From: Nocardia vinacea
GTDB lineage: Bacteria > Actinomycetota > Actinomycetes > Mycobacteriales > Mycobacteriaceae
Length of the DNA: 64,000 bases
NCBI RefSeq assembly: GCF_035920345.1
Contig: NZ_CP109149.1
Location: 4,898,001-4,962,000 of the forward strand
Direction: 5' to 3'
Shown: positions 21,601 through 33,809 of the stretch, piece after piece
How positions within the stretch are numbered: the first letter of the stretch is position 1
How the letters are laid out: the number at the start of each line of letters is the position of its first letter
Notes under the pieces: model-generated
The model's input: only the letters and a program-made list of their open reading frames with translations
What the model was told of the DNA's origin: nothing
Database searches by the model: none
Made by a program: the position numbers and the translations under genes

Positions 21601-24600
21601 GCGGTTCGAGGTAGAGGATTTCGATCGCGGCGCCTCGCAATTCGATCTCACACTCGACCTGCGCGAACGTTTCACCGCCGACGGTCCGGACGGCATCGAG
21701 GGTGTACTGACCTACGCGACGGATCTTTTCGACGAAGCCACGGTGGCGACCTTCGCCGATCGATGGCGCCGCGTGCTCGCCGCGATCGTTGCGGATATCG
21801 ATATCCGCCTGGCCGATATCGATATCCTCGCCGAATCCGAACGCACCGAGCTGGTTCCGGTACGCGGTGCCGAGACCGCCGGGACCACGACGCTCACCGC
21901 GGCGCTCACCGCATCCGCCGCGTCCCATCCGGACCGCCCGGCTTTGGTCGCTGACGGCCGCACGACGACCTACCGTGAACTCGACGCGATGTCGAACCAG
22001 TTGGCCCGGCTCCTGCTCGAGGCGGGCATCGGCACGGAAACCGTCGTAGCGCTGGGTCTCCCCCGGTCCGCCGAACTGTTGATCGGCATGTGGGCGGCCG
22101 CGAAGGCCGGTGCCGCCTTCCTGCCGGTCGATCCGAAACATCCGGTGGACCGGATCGATCACATGCTCACCGATTCCGGTGCTCGGGTCGGCCTCACCCT
22201 CGCCGCCTATCGGCAACTGCTGCCCGACAGCACCGAATGGCTGGTGCTCGACGATGCCGAGTTCATCGGTCGCCAACGGGCGGCAAGTGACGCAGCGTTG
22301 CCGTCGGAGTCGATCCGTCTGGACAACCCCGCCTGGATGATCTACACCTCGGGTTCGACCGGAACACCCAAGGGCGTCTCCGTCTCCCATCGCGGTATCG
22401 CTGATCTCATTGTGGCACAACGGGAATCGCTCGGCGTCGACGAGAGTTCCCGGGTATTGCAGGTCGCCTCACCGAGTTTCGATGCATCGATCTTCGAGGC
22501 GCTGATGGCCTTCGGCTCCGGCGGCGCATCGGTGGTGGCGCCGCCAGAGGTCTTCGGCGGTAGCGCACTCGCCGAATTGATTGCCGCCGAACAGGTCACG
22601 CATATGGTGATCACACCATCGGCACTGGCCACCATCGATCCCGCCGAGGTGTCGGGTGTACGGATGCTCGCGGTGGCGGGCGAGGCGGTCGGCGCCGAAT
22701 TGGCCGAACGCTGGTGTTCCGGCCGGAGCATGCTGAATCTGTACGGTCCGACCGAATTCACCATCTGGACAACGGGTTCCACGTCGCTCGTCGCGGGCAC
22801 ACCGGTCACCATCGGTGCGCCCATTCGCGGTGCTGCCGTACTGGTCCTGGATGATCGGCTGCGTCCGGTGCCAGTCGGTGTCGCGGGCGAGCTGTATCTC
22901 GCGGGCTCCGCACTGGCCCGCTGCTATCACGCCCGGCCGAGTCTGACCGCCGCGCGCTTCATCGCGAACCCCTTCGGCGGTCCCGGTGAACTCATGTACC
23001 GCACCGGTGACCTGGTGCGCTGGACTCGCGCGGCCGGGTTGGAGCTGGAGTACATCGGCCGCACCGACTTCCAGGTCAAGGTGCGCGGTCAGCGCATCGA
23101 GCTGGGTGAAATCGACGCGGTTCTCGGTCGCGCGGACGGGGTCGACTTCGCGGTCACCCTCGGCGTACCCGGCCCGACCGGATCCACGGCGCTTGCGGCT
23201 TATCTCGTGCGCAAGCCCGGTGTCGAACTCGATATCGCCCGCGTGCGCGCCTTCGCCGCCGATACCTTGCCCGCGTATATGGTGCCCGCCGCATTCGTGG
23301 TCATGGACGCCATCCCGCTCAATGCCGTGGGCAAACTCGACCGAAAAGCATTGCCGGAACCGGAATTCGTCGTCGAACAGACCGAGTACCGCGCTCCGAC
23401 GACTCCCACCGAGCAAATCCTGGCGCAGATCTACGCTGAGCTGCTCGACCGCGACAAGGTCGGCGTCGACGATTCGTTCTTCGCGCTCGGCGGCGACAGC
23501 ATCATGGCGATCAAACTTGTCTCCCGCGCGAAAATGCACGGCATCCAGTGCACGCCGCTGCAGGTCTTCGAACATCGCACGGTTGCCGCATTGGCCGCGG
23601 TGGTAGCGGGGCCGGTGGTGACGCTCGACGAACTGCCCGGCGGCGGGATCGGCGAGTTGCCGCTCACCCCGAGCGTGCACGAGCTGGTCGAGCGTGGCGG
23701 CGATATCGACCGCTGCGTGCAGTCCGTGGTGTTGGAACTTCCGGTCGGCGTCGAGCGTGCGCAACTCGTCGCGACACTCGCCGCGGTGGTCGATCGGCAC
23801 GACATACTGCGCTCGCGGCTCTGGCGGACCGAGGACGGTTGGCAGTGGCGGGTCGACGAGCCCGGCTCGGTCGATGTCGACGCGCTGGTGCACCGCATCG
23901 AATACGATGCCGCCGCCGACGCGCTCGATCTGCGCGAATACGCGGCCACCGAGCTGGATTCCGCGGCGAGCCGGCTCTCCCTGGCGAATGGCGTTGTGCT
24001 GCAAGCTGTCTGGCTGGACCCGATCGGCGATGCCGGAGCCAGGACGCGATCCGGCCGCCTGATCGTGGTGGCACACCGACTCGCCGTCGACAGTGCGTCG
24101 TGGCGAATTCTGGTGGCGGACTCGATCGCCGCGTGGGCGCAGGTTTCGGTCGGGAACACACCTGTTCTCGCCGACGTCGGTACGTCGATGCGTCGGTGGT
24201 CGCATGCCCTCGTCGAGGAAGCGCGGACCGAACGGCGGAGTGCCGAACTCGAGTACTGGCAGGACATGATCGCCGGTCCCGATCCGCTGATCGGCTCCCG
24301 AGAGCTCGATCCGGCGATCGATCAGGCGCACACACTGCGCACGGTCGAATTCGAGGTATCCGAGGAGGTCACCACCGCGCTGCTCACCACACTGCCGGAA
24401 CTGTTCCAGGGCGCGGTCACCGATGCCCTGCTCACCACGCTGACATTGGCGCTGGTGCGGTGGCGGAATGTGGACGAGTCGACGGCACTGCTGCGCTTGG
24501 CGGGCGATGGCAGGCGGGATGTGATCCCGGGTGCGAATCTGAATCGGACACTCGGCTGGTTCACGAGTATCTACCCTGCGCGGCTGGATCTGTCCGCGAT

Positions 24601-25927
24601 CGATATCGATGACGCCTGCGCGGGCGGTGCGGCGATGGGTGCGGCGATCCGTGCGATCAAACACCAACTGCTCGCGGTGCCGGACCATGGCATCGGATAT
24701 GGGATGCTGCGCTACCTCAATCCCGCTGCGGCAGAACAACCTCCGTCTCGACTTCCGGGCCGGATCAGCTTCGAATACCGCGGTCGGCACTCGGATCTCG
24801 ACATTCCCGCCGGACTCGAAGGGCTCGGCTGGTCCCCCACCGATGAATTCGGCGATCTGCACGCCGATGAGCATCCCGAACTCCCGGTCGCGTCCGCGAT
24901 AGAGGTCAGCACAGTCGTCATGGACGATCGGTTGCACGCGAATCTTCGCTTCCCGGAAGCACTCGTGGACCGCTCCAAGATTGCCGAGTTGTCCCGCCTT
25001 TGGTCCGAGATTCTCAGTGCGACAGCTCATTTCGTGCATACGCCCGCAGCCCAACGCGCTGCCGACGATGAGGCCGCGACGATCGCCGCACAGGTTGCGG
25101 CACGCAAAACCGCCGCCGCACCAGGCGGACTCGGTCTCGATGTGCTGCTGCCCATCCGGCTCGGCGGGACCGAACCCGCACTGTTCTGCATTCACTCGTC
25201 GTCCGGAATGTCCTGGAGCTACTTGGGATTCGCGGAACGACTGCGGCCCGGCCGCCCGATCTACGGTCTACAGGCCCCGGAACTCAGCGGTCGCGAACCG
25301 GCGGCGCGCTCCGTCGAGGAGTCCGCCGACCGGTACATCCGCGAAATCCGCGCCGTTCAGCCGACCGGGCCGTACCACCTGCTCGGCTGGTCCTTCGGTG
25401 GCCTCATCGCACACGCCATGGCGGCGAAACTGCAGGCCGCGGGCGAAACCGTCGGCGTCGTAGCACTTCTGGACACCGACCATGCCGACATCGACAGCGA
25501 CACCATCGAACAGCTTTCCGCGGGCGCATTCGTCAATACCTTCGGCGCGATCTTCGGCATCGACGATGTCCCCGCCGAGGCTACCGCCCAGGAGGCCGCC
25601 GAACTCATCGAGGCCCGGCTCGGTATGGAACTCATCGACCCCGAGATCATCGAGCGAATGGCGGCTTCCTACAACGCGGCCGCGCGCACCCGCACCGGCT
25701 ACCACCGCCCGGTCTACCAGGGCGACCTGCTCTATTTCAGCGCCACCGTGGACAGCTCCGATATGGTCGGACCGGACGGTTGGCGGCCCTACGCCTCCGG
25801 CCGGGTCGTCAACCACGATATCGACCTCGCCCACAACGACCTGACCTCGCCACACGCACTCTCGATCATCGCGCCGGTACTCGATGAACACCTCGCGGCA
25901 GCGCCGCCCCCGGAACTCGGCACATGA
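12611..25927 (+). CDS. Three-module nonribosomal peptide synthetase (C-A-T-E-C-A-T-C-A-T-E-TE)
   Basis: A 4438-residue multienzyme expected to build and release a tripeptide. Module 1: C (about 20-455, HH at 151-152) resembling the EntF condensation domain ([41 protein letters not shown]), A (pocket starting at D671), T (Ser1006 in LGGDSI), E ([10 protein letters not shown] at 1188). Module 2: C (HHLVLDGWS at 1661), A (D2183), T (Ser2524 in LGGNSL). Module 3: C (HHISADG at 2760, with a low-complexity insertion at about 2699-2751), A (D3291), T (Ser3630), E whose motif reads [10 protein letters not shown] (Arg3823 replaces the catalytic His). The thioesterase has Ser4261 in GWSFGG. By alignment to GrsA I read the pockets as DIENVGGVT, DAMAGGLVC and DAFVAALIW. 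The first resembles hydroxyornithine codes; the other two are unassigned. GTG 12611 and ATG 12617 are both possible starts. No MbtH gene is visible nearby. Confidence 0.95.
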   Translation: MLMQQPSSSNGRIGTAPPDSAFPLSAAQRGIWFAQHIAGDTPISIAQYVELIGELDLDALAAAAKQTGREFGTGYLRLLDVEGQPYQLVDTTIVDELTVIDLRDKPDPEAAAHAWMRAEYSAPLDLLQDRLVAVAMLRLADDHWFWYSRMHHIVLDGMGALALVQRTGEIYNAAIEGSEAPPAKAEPLHKIVDADLAYRGSDRFDADREYWREHLAGMADPVNLAGREADVDAPPSRVSGALPAATAELLDTVAKAAGSNAAPTIVAAFGAYLAAMTSAPEVVLSLPVSGRTTAALRRSGGMVANVVPMRLMLSPTTTVGDVIRAAQSELTGALRRQRYRQEDIVRDLGWSMDEASSFGPAVNLMMVDTRIQLGSVTGRLHVLTSGLIDDVFFNLYPGVGGESTHIDLQGNGNLYSTDELAAHHARFLMFLRAFLAAGPDAPLGTVQVISPEEQDQLVPARGPEAVAPRTLPEIIATGAALDPEAVALRSGDTSMTYRQVDEHTNRLARVLIAAGAGPERTVAISIPRSAESVLATLAVAKSGAAFVPIDPTYPADRIEHMVGDSGVVAGLTVHPARKSLPDRVNWLLLDDDATAEAVGAQDSAAITDAERRGPIHLDQIAYIIYTSGSTGLPKGVLVSHRGLANLVTGSGAGFGVNADSVVAHAVSPSFDISVEEILVTLAAGATLAVVPPTAYAGEEMAEVLRAHRVTHLNVTPTVVGSLDPATLPDLQTIVVGGDACPPELVTTWSGRTLLNGYGPTETTVTVTLSGPLRPGGPVTIGSIVLGVTAVVLDPWLRPVARGAVGELYLAGAGVARGYHQRNGLTASRFVANPYAPGERMYRTGDLVRWTADDELEYQGRSDFQVKVRGFRIELGEIDAALQRQPDVDFALTIGAKTPTGVTALVTYVLGKPGTEIHPEALKAAAGETLPAYMVPSVIMVLDSIPLTPLGKVDRRALPAPDFSVRAAAGRAPSTPREAALADLFADVLGLETVGVDDSFFALGGDSIVSIQLVSRAKAAGIGFSARDVFERKTVAALAAIATDVRAQTVTELPGGGVGTVELTPIVHAMVEQGPTWNRFGQAVLIGLPEAFGRDQLSAAVQALIDHHDVLRSTLRHTEQGWEWVVAERDSITADDLIEVVATDADSDDSYERELQQAADLLDPEAGVVTRFVLIERAGADPLCWLVLHHLVTDGVSWRILLPDLAIAATGGALGPVGTSFRRWAHGQAEQAPERVAELPLWQQMLATPDPVIGSAALDPAVDVVATMGQCRTTVDPDIANTVVATLPDQFHCGADDVLLTGLALAVSRWRDRNTTLLTLEGHGRSETLLPGADIARTAGWFTSIYPVAIDVTGIDLDDAFAGGGAAGTAIKKVKEQLRAVPDKGIGYGMLRYQHPESAAALADTPIPQLSFNYLGRALTGGHAGAWLPQRFAATHNESAPLAAVVDINAVLTDVGLEVTWAYASRLLDEADVGQLAELWSQALGALAAHAGSPDAGGRTPSDFELVAVPQQQIESWERTYPNLVDVWPLSPLQFGLLFHALYDTDTADDYTVQSLLTLAGTVDAARLRSAAQALLERHENLRVAFAETDDGPRQLVLAGGEIRWHDIDLTDITDADERDREVDRLIALDARTRFELHRPPLIRFTLIRTGADIYRLVMTNHHLVLDGWSTPLLVRELLTLYVTRGDTSALPPAHSYREFLTWLDEQDNEASLAAWTQSLAGVDTPTRAVPSLAGIETTEAGMITHDLTRATLERLETTARESGATVNTVVQAAWAMLLAMSTGRTDVVFGGTVSGRPPELPGVEEMVGLFINTLPVRVQLDPAEKVADLLTRIQAEQARLLDHQHVGLAAIHRAVGLAELFDTLTVFESYPIDREALSQALDIAGMRVLDVEGTDATPYPLGLMVIPVHGEDGHDTLRINLKFMADQLDLTAAQPLLDRFVRLLTQLADNPNALVSQLQYCDDAELATLLPVRGAESVPPQTLPDILSAGARIDPDAIAITAGDLSMSYGELDAWSNRFARVLLGRGVGREIFVILALTRSLESVVAVWALAKSGAAFLPLDPSYPVERIEHMLTDSKAPIGVTVTATGETLPGTIDWLLLDDLNTIRRVMLVSDAPITDEERGGPINIDQTAYLIYTSGSTGKPKAVLVSHRGLANMATAQQEALELGPSTSSLQVASPSFDASVMELLMAHSTGGRLVVAPPDVYGGSDLEHLLRTERITHAAVTPSALATMEPADLPDLRVLGIGGEAGAPELIDRWAVGRRMVNLYGPTEFSVCATNPAELLPGKLVTIGGPIRGASSLVLDTWLRPVPVGIAGELYLAGPALARGYFNRFAMTAARFIANPYGAAGERMYRTGDMVRWVLGADDALELEYLGRSDFQVKIRGLRIELGEIDAVLSRDEQVEYAVTIGLTGPAGATVLVSYVLPTPGTELDPERLRERVAAELPSYMVPGYLVVLEDIPLTPVGKLDRKALPVPDFSATDRPYLAPRTPVEQAVAAVFGEVLGSEQVSADQSFFELGGNSLSATKVVARINSSLGSTIALRDLFDAPTVAQLSARVIPATDGKPGRFALAPRIRPDRIPLSPAQQRMWVLNRMDPASPAYNIAVALRLTGNLDVAAMQHALADVVERHESLRTIYPADAEGPRQVVIGTAAAAPELTVIDAGDTAALRHRINALAGTGFDITTEPPLRVGIFRIGDGTGANGKGSVPVSSGAGAGIPPVSSHASMDVPPVSSSPLVAVAPVVIEPPSVHVVVLVVHHISADGASMAPMAADLVAAYSERTSGADTTRVPLGVQYADFALWHRELLGSESDPESLAARQIRYWSDILAGAPDVLELPADRPRPAVQSMRSADVDFTLDSQLHGAIIEFAATNNVSVFMVVHAALAALLARLGGTDDVVIGTPVAGRGEAALDELVGMFVNTLALRTPVDPGTGFRQFLASVRAADLDAFSNTDVPFERLVQVLNPTRSTAHHPLFQVSLSLQNFVEPVLELPGLRFEVEDFDRGASQFDLTLDLRERFTADGPDGIEGVLTYATDLFDEATVATFADRWRRVLAAIVADIDIRLADIDILAESERTELVPVRGAETAGTTTLTAALTASAASHPDRPALVADGRTTTYRELDAMSNQLARLLLEAGIGTETVVALGLPRSAELLIGMWAAAKAGAAFLPVDPKHPVDRIDHMLTDSGARVGLTLAAYRQLLPDSTEWLVLDDAEFIGRQRAASDAALPSESIRLDNPAWMIYTSGSTGTPKGVSVSHRGIADLIVAQRESLGVDESSRVLQVASPSFDASIFEALMAFGSGGASVVAPPEVFGGSALAELIAAEQVTHMVITPSALATIDPAEVSGVRMLAVAGEAVGAELAERWCSGRSMLNLYGPTEFTIWTTGSTSLVAGTPVTIGAPIRGAAVLVLDDRLRPVPVGVAGELYLAGSALARCYHARPSLTAARFIANPFGGPGELMYRTGDLVRWTRAAGLELEYIGRTDFQVKVRGQRIELGEIDAVLGRADGVDFAVTLGVPGPTGSTALAAYLVRKPGVELDIARVRAFAADTLPAYMVPAAFVVMDAIPLNAVGKLDRKALPEPEFVVEQTEYRAPTTPTEQILAQIYAELLDRDKVGVDDSFFALGGDSIMAIKLVSRAKMHGIQCTPLQVFEHRTVAALAAVVAGPVVTLDELPGGGIGELPLTPSVHELVERGGDIDRCVQSVVLELPVGVERAQLVATLAAVVDRHDILRSRLWRTEDGWQWRVDEPGSVDVDALVHRIEYDAAADALDLREYAATELDSAASRLSLANGVVLQAVWLDPIGDAGARTRSGRLIVVAHRLAVDSASWRILVADSIAAWAQVSVGNTPVLADVGTSMRRWSHALVEEARTERRSAELEYWQDMIAGPDPLIGSRELDPAIDQAHTLRTVEFEVSEEVTTALLTTLPELFQGAVTDALLTTLTLALVRWRNVDESTALLRLAGDGRRDVIPGANLNRTLGWFTSIYPARLDLSAIDIDDACAGGAAMGAAIRAIKHQLLAVPDHGIGYGMLRYLNPAAAEQPPSRLPGRISFEYRGRHSDLDIPAGLEGLGWSPTDEFGDLHADEHPELPVASAIEVSTVVMDDRLHANLRFPEALVDRSKIAELSRLWSEILSATAHFVHTPAAQRAADDEAATIAAQVAARKTAAAPGGLGLDVLLPIRLGGTEPALFCIHSSSGMSWSYLGFAERLRPGRPIYGLQAPELSGREPAARSVEESADRYIREIRAVQPTGPYHLLGWSFGGLIAHAMAAKLQAAGETVGVVALLDTDHADIDSDTIEQLSAGAFVNTFGAIFGIDDVPAEATAQEAAELIEARLGMELIDPEIIERMAASYNAAARTRTGYHRPVYQGDLLYFSATVDSSDMVGPDGWRPYASGRVVNHDIDLAHNDLTSPHALSIIAPVLDEHLAAAPPPELGT

Positions 25928-26304
25928 CCCGAATCACCTATTCCCACCAGCACGGTGTGCTCGCAGACCCACCAGGACTGGCGTTGGCTGATCCAGGTCG
26001 ACGACGAATCACCGGCGTCGGTACTCGCCGCCCTCGGCGAGTGCGGCGCCGCAGACGATCCGCGAATCAGCCTCGCGGTCAACGGTTCCCACGAAGGTAC
26101 GGCCATCACCCGCAATGTGGCCCTCGGCCGGGCCATTGCCCACTGATCCACAGTCTCGACGATGAATTGGCGCCCACCGCACACGCCGCGCTGGTTGCGC
26201 ATCCGACCGCGGGATTCGCCGTCGGCGCGACCCAGGATCTGCGGGCGCTCGCTCACAGCTGGTTCCCAGCCTGGGCCCACATACCGCCTAGCCTGCGTCC
26301 ATAG
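25924..26304 (+). pseudogene. Decayed family 2 glycosyltransferase
   Basis: The ATG at 25924 overlaps the NRPS stop (ATGA), as in a translationally coupled gene, but the reading frame is broken. Frame 1 gives [11 protein letters not shown]; a shifted frame (25955-26146) gives QTHQDWRWLIQVDDESPAS and GTAITRNVALGRA, hallmarks of the GT2 nucleotide-binding region; the first frame then resumes with PLIHSLDDELAPTAHAALVA, equivalent to the LDADDELAP metal-binding segment. At least two frameshifts are needed, the DxD-type LDADDE has lost residues, and the whole C-terminal half is missing. Intact, it would have been a cytoplasmic glycosyltransferase acting with the NRPS product. Confidence 0.75.
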
Positions 26305-26347
26305 CGTCACGGTCGACAGCTGACCGCGACGACGGAAGGACAACGCA

Positions 26348-27313
26348 GTGAGCGCACAGCCCGCGCACCGCCACGACGGCGACGTACACGAGCACGATCT
26401 CGGACTCGCCCACGATATGAAGGTGATGTCACGCCGCCGGGCCCTGGCCTTCTTCGGCGCAGCCGGGGCGGCGACGGTGGCGGCCGGCTGCGCATCGGCG
26501 ACGACCACCAGCGCCACTTCCTCCACCACCGCCGCCGGCACCACGACCACCAGCACCGGGACGGTCACCGCCGCACCGCAGGAGACCGCGGGCCCGTACC
26601 CGGGCGACGGCTCCAACGGACCCAATGTGCTCATCGAATCCGGTGTCGTCCGATCCGATATCACCACCAGCTTCGGCGCGTATTCCGGTGTCGCACAGGG
26701 TGTTCCAGTGACACTACGATTGAAGCTGCAGGACTTGGCCAAGAGCGGCGCCGCGGGCACCGGCATGGCCGTCTACGTCTGGCATTGCGACCGTTCCGGT
26801 GAATACTCGCTCTACGGCAAGAGCATTACCGACCAGAACTATCTGCGCGGCGTCCAGGTCGCGGATGCCAATGGCGAGGTGAGCTTCACCTCGATCTTCC
26901 CCGCCTGCTACTCCGGTCGCTGGCCGCATATCCATTTCGAGGTCTACGACTCGCTCAGCACCGCCGTCGCGGGCGAGAACGCCCGCCTCACCTCACAGAT
27001 CGCACTGCCGCAGGACGTCTGCAGCACCGTGTTCGCCGCGGACTCCGGATACGCGCAGAGCATCAGCAACCTTTCTCGGATCTCACTCGCCTCGGACAAT
27101 GTCTTCGGCGATGGCTGGGATGCCGAAATGGCCACGGTCACCGGCACTCCGAGTTCGGGTATGACCGTCTCGATCACCGTCGGCGTCGCCGAGAAATCGC
27201 AGAACACCCAGTCCGGCAATGGCGGCACGCCACCGGGACAGGGGAGTCCCGGCGGACAAGGTGGCCCGGGCGGTCCCGGCGGGCAGGGCGGACCGCCGCC
27301 GCGCACCAGGTAG
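26348..27313 (+). CDS. Exported intradiol ring-cleavage dioxygenase-like lipoprotein
   Basis: A 321-residue protein with a twin-arginine signal (SRRRALAFFGAAGAA, Arg29-31) ending in a lipobox cysteine at 48 (VAAGCAS), so it should be folded in the cytoplasm, exported by Tat and lipidated. A Ser/Thr/Ala-rich linker follows, then the dioxygenase domain with QETAGPYPGD, VYVWHCDRSGEYSLYG, and YSGRWPHIHFEVY, where the Tyr and His residues match the non-heme Fe(III) ligands of protocatechuate 3,4-dioxygenase-like enzymes. The C-terminus is a Gly/Pro/Gln-rich tail. These surface proteins cleave catechols in other actinobacteria; the substrate here is unknown. GTG 26348 has AAGGA 7 bp upstream. A strong terminator follows. 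Confidence 0.87.
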   Translation: MSAQPAHRHDGDVHEHDLGLAHDMKVMSRRRALAFFGAAGAATVAAGCASATTTSATSSTTAAGTTTTSTGTVTAAPQETAGPYPGDGSNGPNVLIESGVVRSDITTSFGAYSGVAQGVPVTLRLKLQDLAKSGAAGTGMAVYVWHCDRSGEYSLYGKSITDQNYLRGVQVADANGEVSFTSIFPACYSGRWPHIHFEVYDSLSTAVAGENARLTSQIALPQDVCSTVFAADSGYAQSISNLSRISLASDNVFGDGWDAEMATVTGTPSSGMTVSITVGVAEKSQNTQSGNGGTPPGQGSPGGQGGPGGPGGQGGPPPRTR

Positions 27314-27322
27314 GCAGACAAC

Positions 27323-27359
27323 TCGGCCCCCGACCCGTACTCGACGGGCCGGGGGCCGA
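27323..27359. terminator. GC-rich hairpin terminator after the dioxygenase gene
   Basis: TCGGCCCCCGACCCG and CGGGCCGGGGGCCGA form 15-bp arms with one non-Watson-Crick pair and a 7-base loop, 10 bp after the stop. It separates this plus-strand gene from the minus-strand sequence beyond it. Confidence 0.75.
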
Positions 27360-27370
27360 TAACGCGAAAC

Positions 27371-27565
27371 CTATCGCGCGACTCCGCTTTCAGCGCCGAT
27401 CTGCCGCGCCAGCGCCCAGATCACCAGCACGTCGAGTGCGACCATCACCAACGACCAGAACGGGTACATCGGCGCGAACAGGCAGTTGTCCAGCAGGCTG
27501 ATCGAGGCCGTCACGATGCCCGCGAGATAATCCCAGGTCCGTCCGGTGATAATGCCGCGCGACGG
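27371..27565 (-). pseudogene. Truncated DUF7144-type membrane protein gene
   Basis: The minus strand ends at TAG 27371-27373 and encodes the C-terminal half of a small membrane protein: ITGRTWDYLAGIVTASISLL and APMYPFWSLVMVALDVLVIW, which match the last two helices of DUF7144 family proteins (pattern GRxWAR...YPVWxxxIIALDVxVIWAL). No start or N-terminal half exists; homology stops about 30 bp before the hairpin at 27590-27614. It looks like a remnant cut by an insertion or deletion at that hairpin. Confidence 0.6.
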
Positions 27566-27589
27566 CGGGTCACCGGAGACGTGGCGCGG

Positions 27590-27614
27590 ATGCCCCGCCC
27601 TTCAGGCGGGGCAT
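27590..27614. mobile_element. Hairpin resembling an IS200/IS605-family transposon end
   Basis: ATGCCCCGCC and GGCGGGGCAT flank the loop CTTCA, followed by GGATTCAA. This form (GCCCCGCC-CTTCA-GGCGGGGC then a TTCA-like end) is what I recall at right ends of tnpB-bearing IS200/IS605 elements in actinobacteria. No transposase or tnpB is present, and the hairpin coincides with the truncated edge of the DUF7144 gene. It also lies immediately after the MmpL stop, so a plain bidirectional terminator is the alternative. Confidence 0.4.
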
Positions 27615-27618
27615 GGAT

Positions 27619-29754
27619 TCAATTACTGAGACTGATCTCTTCTGCCCGGCCCGGGGGTTCGCGATCCACCACCGGGCGTGGCCGGGCCAGCGCACTGGGC
27701 CACCAGATCCGGTCACCGATATCCAGCGTCAGGGCGGTGACCAGGATCGAACGCACGATCACGGTGTCGAGCAGCACGCCGATGGCGATGACAATGCCCA
27801 TTTCCGCGAAGGTCACCACCGGCATCGTCGCGAAGACCGCGAATGTGCCTGCCAGAACCAGTCCGGCCGAAGTGATCACGCCGCCCGTTGCGGCCAAGCC
27901 GATGAGTGCGCCCGCCTTGGTGCGATGCTTGATCGCCTCCTCGCGCACCCGCGACATCAGGAAGATGTTGTAGTCGATACCGAGCGCCACCAGGAAGACG
28001 AAGGTCAGCAGCGGCAGTCCGGCGTCGGCGCCCTTGAAACCGGCCAGATCGAAGATCCAGCGGCTCAGCCCGAGCGCGGCGAAATAGGACAGCACCACGG
28101 TCGCCGTGAGCAGAATCGGCGCGGCCACCGCGCGCAGCAGCATCATCAGGATCGCCATCACAATGGCGAGCACCACCGGCACGATGACCCGATTGTCATG
28201 TGCCACAGCGCGTTTGATGTCTAGCACGACGGCGGTCTGGCCGCCGACCCTGGCCTGCGGATCCACCGCGTGCACGGCCGCACGCACCCGGTCGATGGTG
28301 GCCTCGGCGGCCCGACTGTCCGGCGGATCCGTGAGCGTGCCCTCGAGATAGGCCAGATCATCCTTGACGATCGGTCGTGACGGCGCGGTAATTCCGGGTG
28401 TCGAGCCGAAGGCGGTCGCGACCGCATCGACGCGCGCGGACGAGGCGACGACCATAACCGGCTGACCGGTGCCCGCCTCGAAATGCCGTTCCAGCACCTC
28501 GGTTCCGGTGACGGCGGCGGATGAGCCGACGAAGGCGTCCTTATTCGCGATGCCCTCGGCCTCCAGCCCACTGACACCGAGTGCGAGTGCACCGAGTGCC
28601 AGCGTGGTGCCGATCCAGACGGTGCGCGGCCGCCGGGCAATCGCGAATCCGACGCGCGCCCAGATGCCGGATTCGGTCTCGTTGACGGTGCCGAAATTCG
28701 GATGCCGCGGCCAGAAGATCCACCGGCCGACGATCACCAGCAGCGCGGGCAGCAGCGTCAACATGGCCAGCAGTGCCACCGTGATTCCGATGGCGCAGAC
28801 CGGCCCGATGCCCTTGGTCGAGTTCATTTCCGCAACCAGCAGCGCCAACATCGATACGATCACGGTGCATCCGCTGGCCAGCACCGCAGGCCCGGCGCGA
28901 TGCAGTGCGACCGCCATCGCCTCATGTTTATCGGGATGGCGGCGCAGTTCCTCGCGATAGCGCGCAACCAGCAGCAGCGCATAGTCGGTGCCCGCGCCGA
29001 AGACCAGGACGGTGAGGATGGCCTGGCTCTGTGCGTTGACGGTCAGCCCCACCTTGGTCGCGCCGAATACCGCGGCCTGCGATATAACCAGCGCGAAACC
29101 GACGGTGATCAGCGGGAACGCCCACAGCATCGGACCGTACGTGAGCAGCAGAATGACGATGACGACCGCGGCAGCCGAGTACAGCAGCAGACCGTCGATC
29201 CCCTTGAACACCTCGCCGAATTCGGCCGCGTACCCGGCCGGTCCGGTGGCATAGAAGGACAATCCGTCGGGTCGCTCCCCCGCCGCGTCATTGATCGCAC
29301 CGACCACATCCGTCAGGCGGTTCCAGCCCTCGGATCCCATCGAGATCGGCACCAGGATTTCCAACGCCTGACCATCGCCGGACTGGATCGGGCCGAGCAT
29401 CTTATCGGGCACCACATGCTCGACCTGCCGGAACCGGTTGGCATCGGCGCCGACCGTCAGCCGATCGGCCGCGGTGATCCCGTCGCGGCGCTCGTACACC
29501 AGTACAACCGGAACATCGTCGCTATTGCCGAATTTCTCGGCCCGCTTGAATGCCTGGGTGGATTCGGCACTGTCCGGCAGCCAGGTGACATTGTCGTTCT
29601 TCTGTGCGCCGGTGAGGTTTCCGGCGAAGCCACCGAGTGCCAGCAGGGCGATGATCCATACGCCGACTACCACCCATTTGCTCCGGCGGCCACTCGGCAC
29701 GCGCGAGAGTCGGCCGAGCAGATCGGACATATCCGGATCGGTCGGTGCGGACAT
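27619..29754 (-). CDS. MmpL-family RND transporter
   Basis: A 711-residue inner-membrane transporter of the MMPL type, with 12 predicted helices and two large extracytoplasmic domains (about 45-190 and 385-530). The duplicated signature is visible as VFGAGTDYALLLVARYREE in the first half and VALGIDYNIFLMSRVREE in the second. In mycobacteria MmpL proteins export lipids, glycopeptidolipids and siderophores, often with an MmpS partner; no mmpS is seen. The ATG at 29754 is chosen because GAGGGGG lies just upstream and the frame to 30093 has no protein-like content. Convergent to the dioxygenase gene and close to the NRPS, it is the natural exporter candidate for the peptide (inference). Confidence 0.92.
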   Translation of the reverse strand: MSAPTDPDMSDLLGRLSRVPSGRRSKWVVVGVWIIALLALGGFAGNLTGAQKNDNVTWLPDSAESTQAFKRAEKFGNSDDVPVVLVYERRDGITAADRLTVGADANRFRQVEHVVPDKMLGPIQSGDGQALEILVPISMGSEGWNRLTDVVGAINDAAGERPDGLSFYATGPAGYAAEFGEVFKGIDGLLLYSAAAVVIVILLLTYGPMLWAFPLITVGFALVISQAAVFGATKVGLTVNAQSQAILTVLVFGAGTDYALLLVARYREELRRHPDKHEAMAVALHRAGPAVLASGCTVIVSMLALLVAEMNSTKGIGPVCAIGITVALLAMLTLLPALLVIVGRWIFWPRHPNFGTVNETESGIWARVGFAIARRPRTVWIGTTLALGALALGVSGLEAEGIANKDAFVGSSAAVTGTEVLERHFEAGTGQPVMVVASSARVDAVATAFGSTPGITAPSRPIVKDDLAYLEGTLTDPPDSRAAEATIDRVRAAVHAVDPQARVGGQTAVVLDIKRAVAHDNRVIVPVVLAIVMAILMMLLRAVAAPILLTATVVLSYFAALGLSRWIFDLAGFKGADAGLPLLTFVFLVALGIDYNIFLMSRVREEAIKHRTKAGALIGLAATGGVITSAGLVLAGTFAVFATMPVVTFAEMGIVIAIGVLLDTVIVRSILVTALTLDIGDRIWWPSALARPRPVVDREPPGRAEEISLSN

Positions 29755-32495
<2,741 letters not shown>

Positions 32496-32523
32496 GGGCA
32501 TCCTTTCTAATGGAGCGTTCGCG

Positions 32524-33513
32524 TTATTGCCGTGCCCCGAGCGCCACGGCATCGTCGGCCGGTGACACCGGCATCGGCTCACCGAGTACATCTGGATCGA
32601 CGACGGCAAGGAGTTGGTCGGTGGTGCGGGTGTCGATCCACGTTGCCGCGATGTCGTAACCGTGGTCGAAGAGCTCCTCCGGTGAACGCGTCGGGGACCG
32701 CAGCGCCGACCCATATGGCAGTTCGGCGAAAATGGTTCGTGCGCAAAGGTTTTTGTCACGGAAAGGTCGTGTGCGGCGAGGGATCATCGGCAGTGACGAA
32801 TGGGCCAATGGAAGAAGTAGCCCGCCGCGGCTGTAGTGCGGCTCAGGGCCGTAGAGGTCGAGAACGAGCGCGGGATGAGACTCGAACACCTCATACGGGA
32901 CACGATGGTGTGTTCCGCCATCGAAGATGTGATCGAGCGCGGTGGCGGCAGGAAAGGCCCCCGGTATCCGTGTCGCCGCGACCAGCGCATCGGCGACGGG
33001 CATATCGGTCAAGCCCAGCTTCGGCAAATCCTGGGGAAGGAATAACGTGCCGTGCTCACCCGAGTAGACCGGAATGATCAACGAGGAAGCGATCCCCGAC
33101 GGCTGCCGCCGAGCCAGGTTCGGTTCGAGCACGAAATCAGCGAAGGTCCGATCGCCGACAACCGCATGTGCGAGTTCGCGTAGGCGAGCATCGGGGTAGA
33201 GCGTGCGTTTGGTCAACATCGCGTGAAAGCTTCGGTTGCCGACTACTTCGCTTGCCGGATGATCGACGGCGATCTGACGCAGCCGCGTGCGACTCATTCC
33301 CAAAGCCGCGGCGGCGGCACCGACAGCCCCTCCGCTGACACCCAGTACGACTGGCTGAATAGGTGTCGCCCCTGTGACACCACGATCCGCCAGTATTTTC
33401 GCCCGCCTGGAATTCAAACTATCCACGGTGCCACTGACCATCCCCGCCATAAGAGCGAGGCTGCGTCCGGCGACACCGGCCAGAATGCGAACCGGCACCA
33501 GTTCCTCAATCAA
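32524..33513 (-). CDS. Patatin-like phospholipase family protein
   Basis: A 329-residue lipid acyl hydrolase of the patatin fold. The nucleophile elbow is VLGVSGGAVGAAAAAL (Ser at about 62) and the catalytic Asp lies in HIFDGGTHHRVPYE, the DGG dyad motif. The glycine-rich oxyanion loop expected before the nucleophile is poorly conserved (ADRGVTGATP). It starts with TTG at 33513, supported by GAAGGA 7 bp upstream. It precedes the desaturase gene by 28 bp, so the pair probably acts together in acyl-lipid remodelling (inference). Confidence 0.82.
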   Translation of the reverse strand: MIEELVPVRILAGVAGRSLALMAGMVSGTVDSLNSRRAKILADRGVTGATPIQPVVLGVSGGAVGAAAAALGMSRTRLRQIAVDHPASEVVGNRSFHAMLTKRTLYPDARLRELAHAVVGDRTFADFVLEPNLARRQPSGIASSLIIPVYSGEHGTLFLPQDLPKLGLTDMPVADALVAATRIPGAFPAATALDHIFDGGTHHRVPYEVFESHPALVLDLYGPEPHYSRGGLLLPLAHSSLPMIPRRTRPFRDKNLCARTIFAELPYGSALRSPTRSPEELFDHGYDIAATWIDTRTTDQLLAVVDPDVLGEPMPVSPADDAVALGARQ

Positions 33514-33809
33514 CAGACTATCCTTCTCGAAATCGAATCAGTTTGGATCACAAAGAATTTCGTAACGCAGGCGGTCATGCCTATCGACCCCGGCGATCGA
33601 TCTCGCCGACGGCCACGAAATTCGATTTAAGGAGATCGCCCCCGCTGGTCGTTCTATTGTCGGCCGCCCGGCCGAAATACTCGCTGCGCCCTCCGCAGTC
33701 GCCCACATCGGAAATCTATGATTCCAGCGTCATTGATTTTGATATATTCGCAACACTTTTCTACCGGTGGTTCAGCACCGCGTGCCGTGCGTGCAGAATA
33801 GGCGGATAA
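33514..33809. other. AT-richer intergenic patch
   Basis: This 296-bp stretch is visibly lower in GC than the surroundings, with runs such as TTGATTTTGATATATTCG near 33730. It contains no gene I can support. It should include the promoter of the patatin-desaturase pair. Confidence 0.5.

Noticed and set aside
22469..25195. 908-codon open frame antisense to the NRPS
   Set aside because: It lies wholly opposite conserved NRPS domains and has no protein-like motif.
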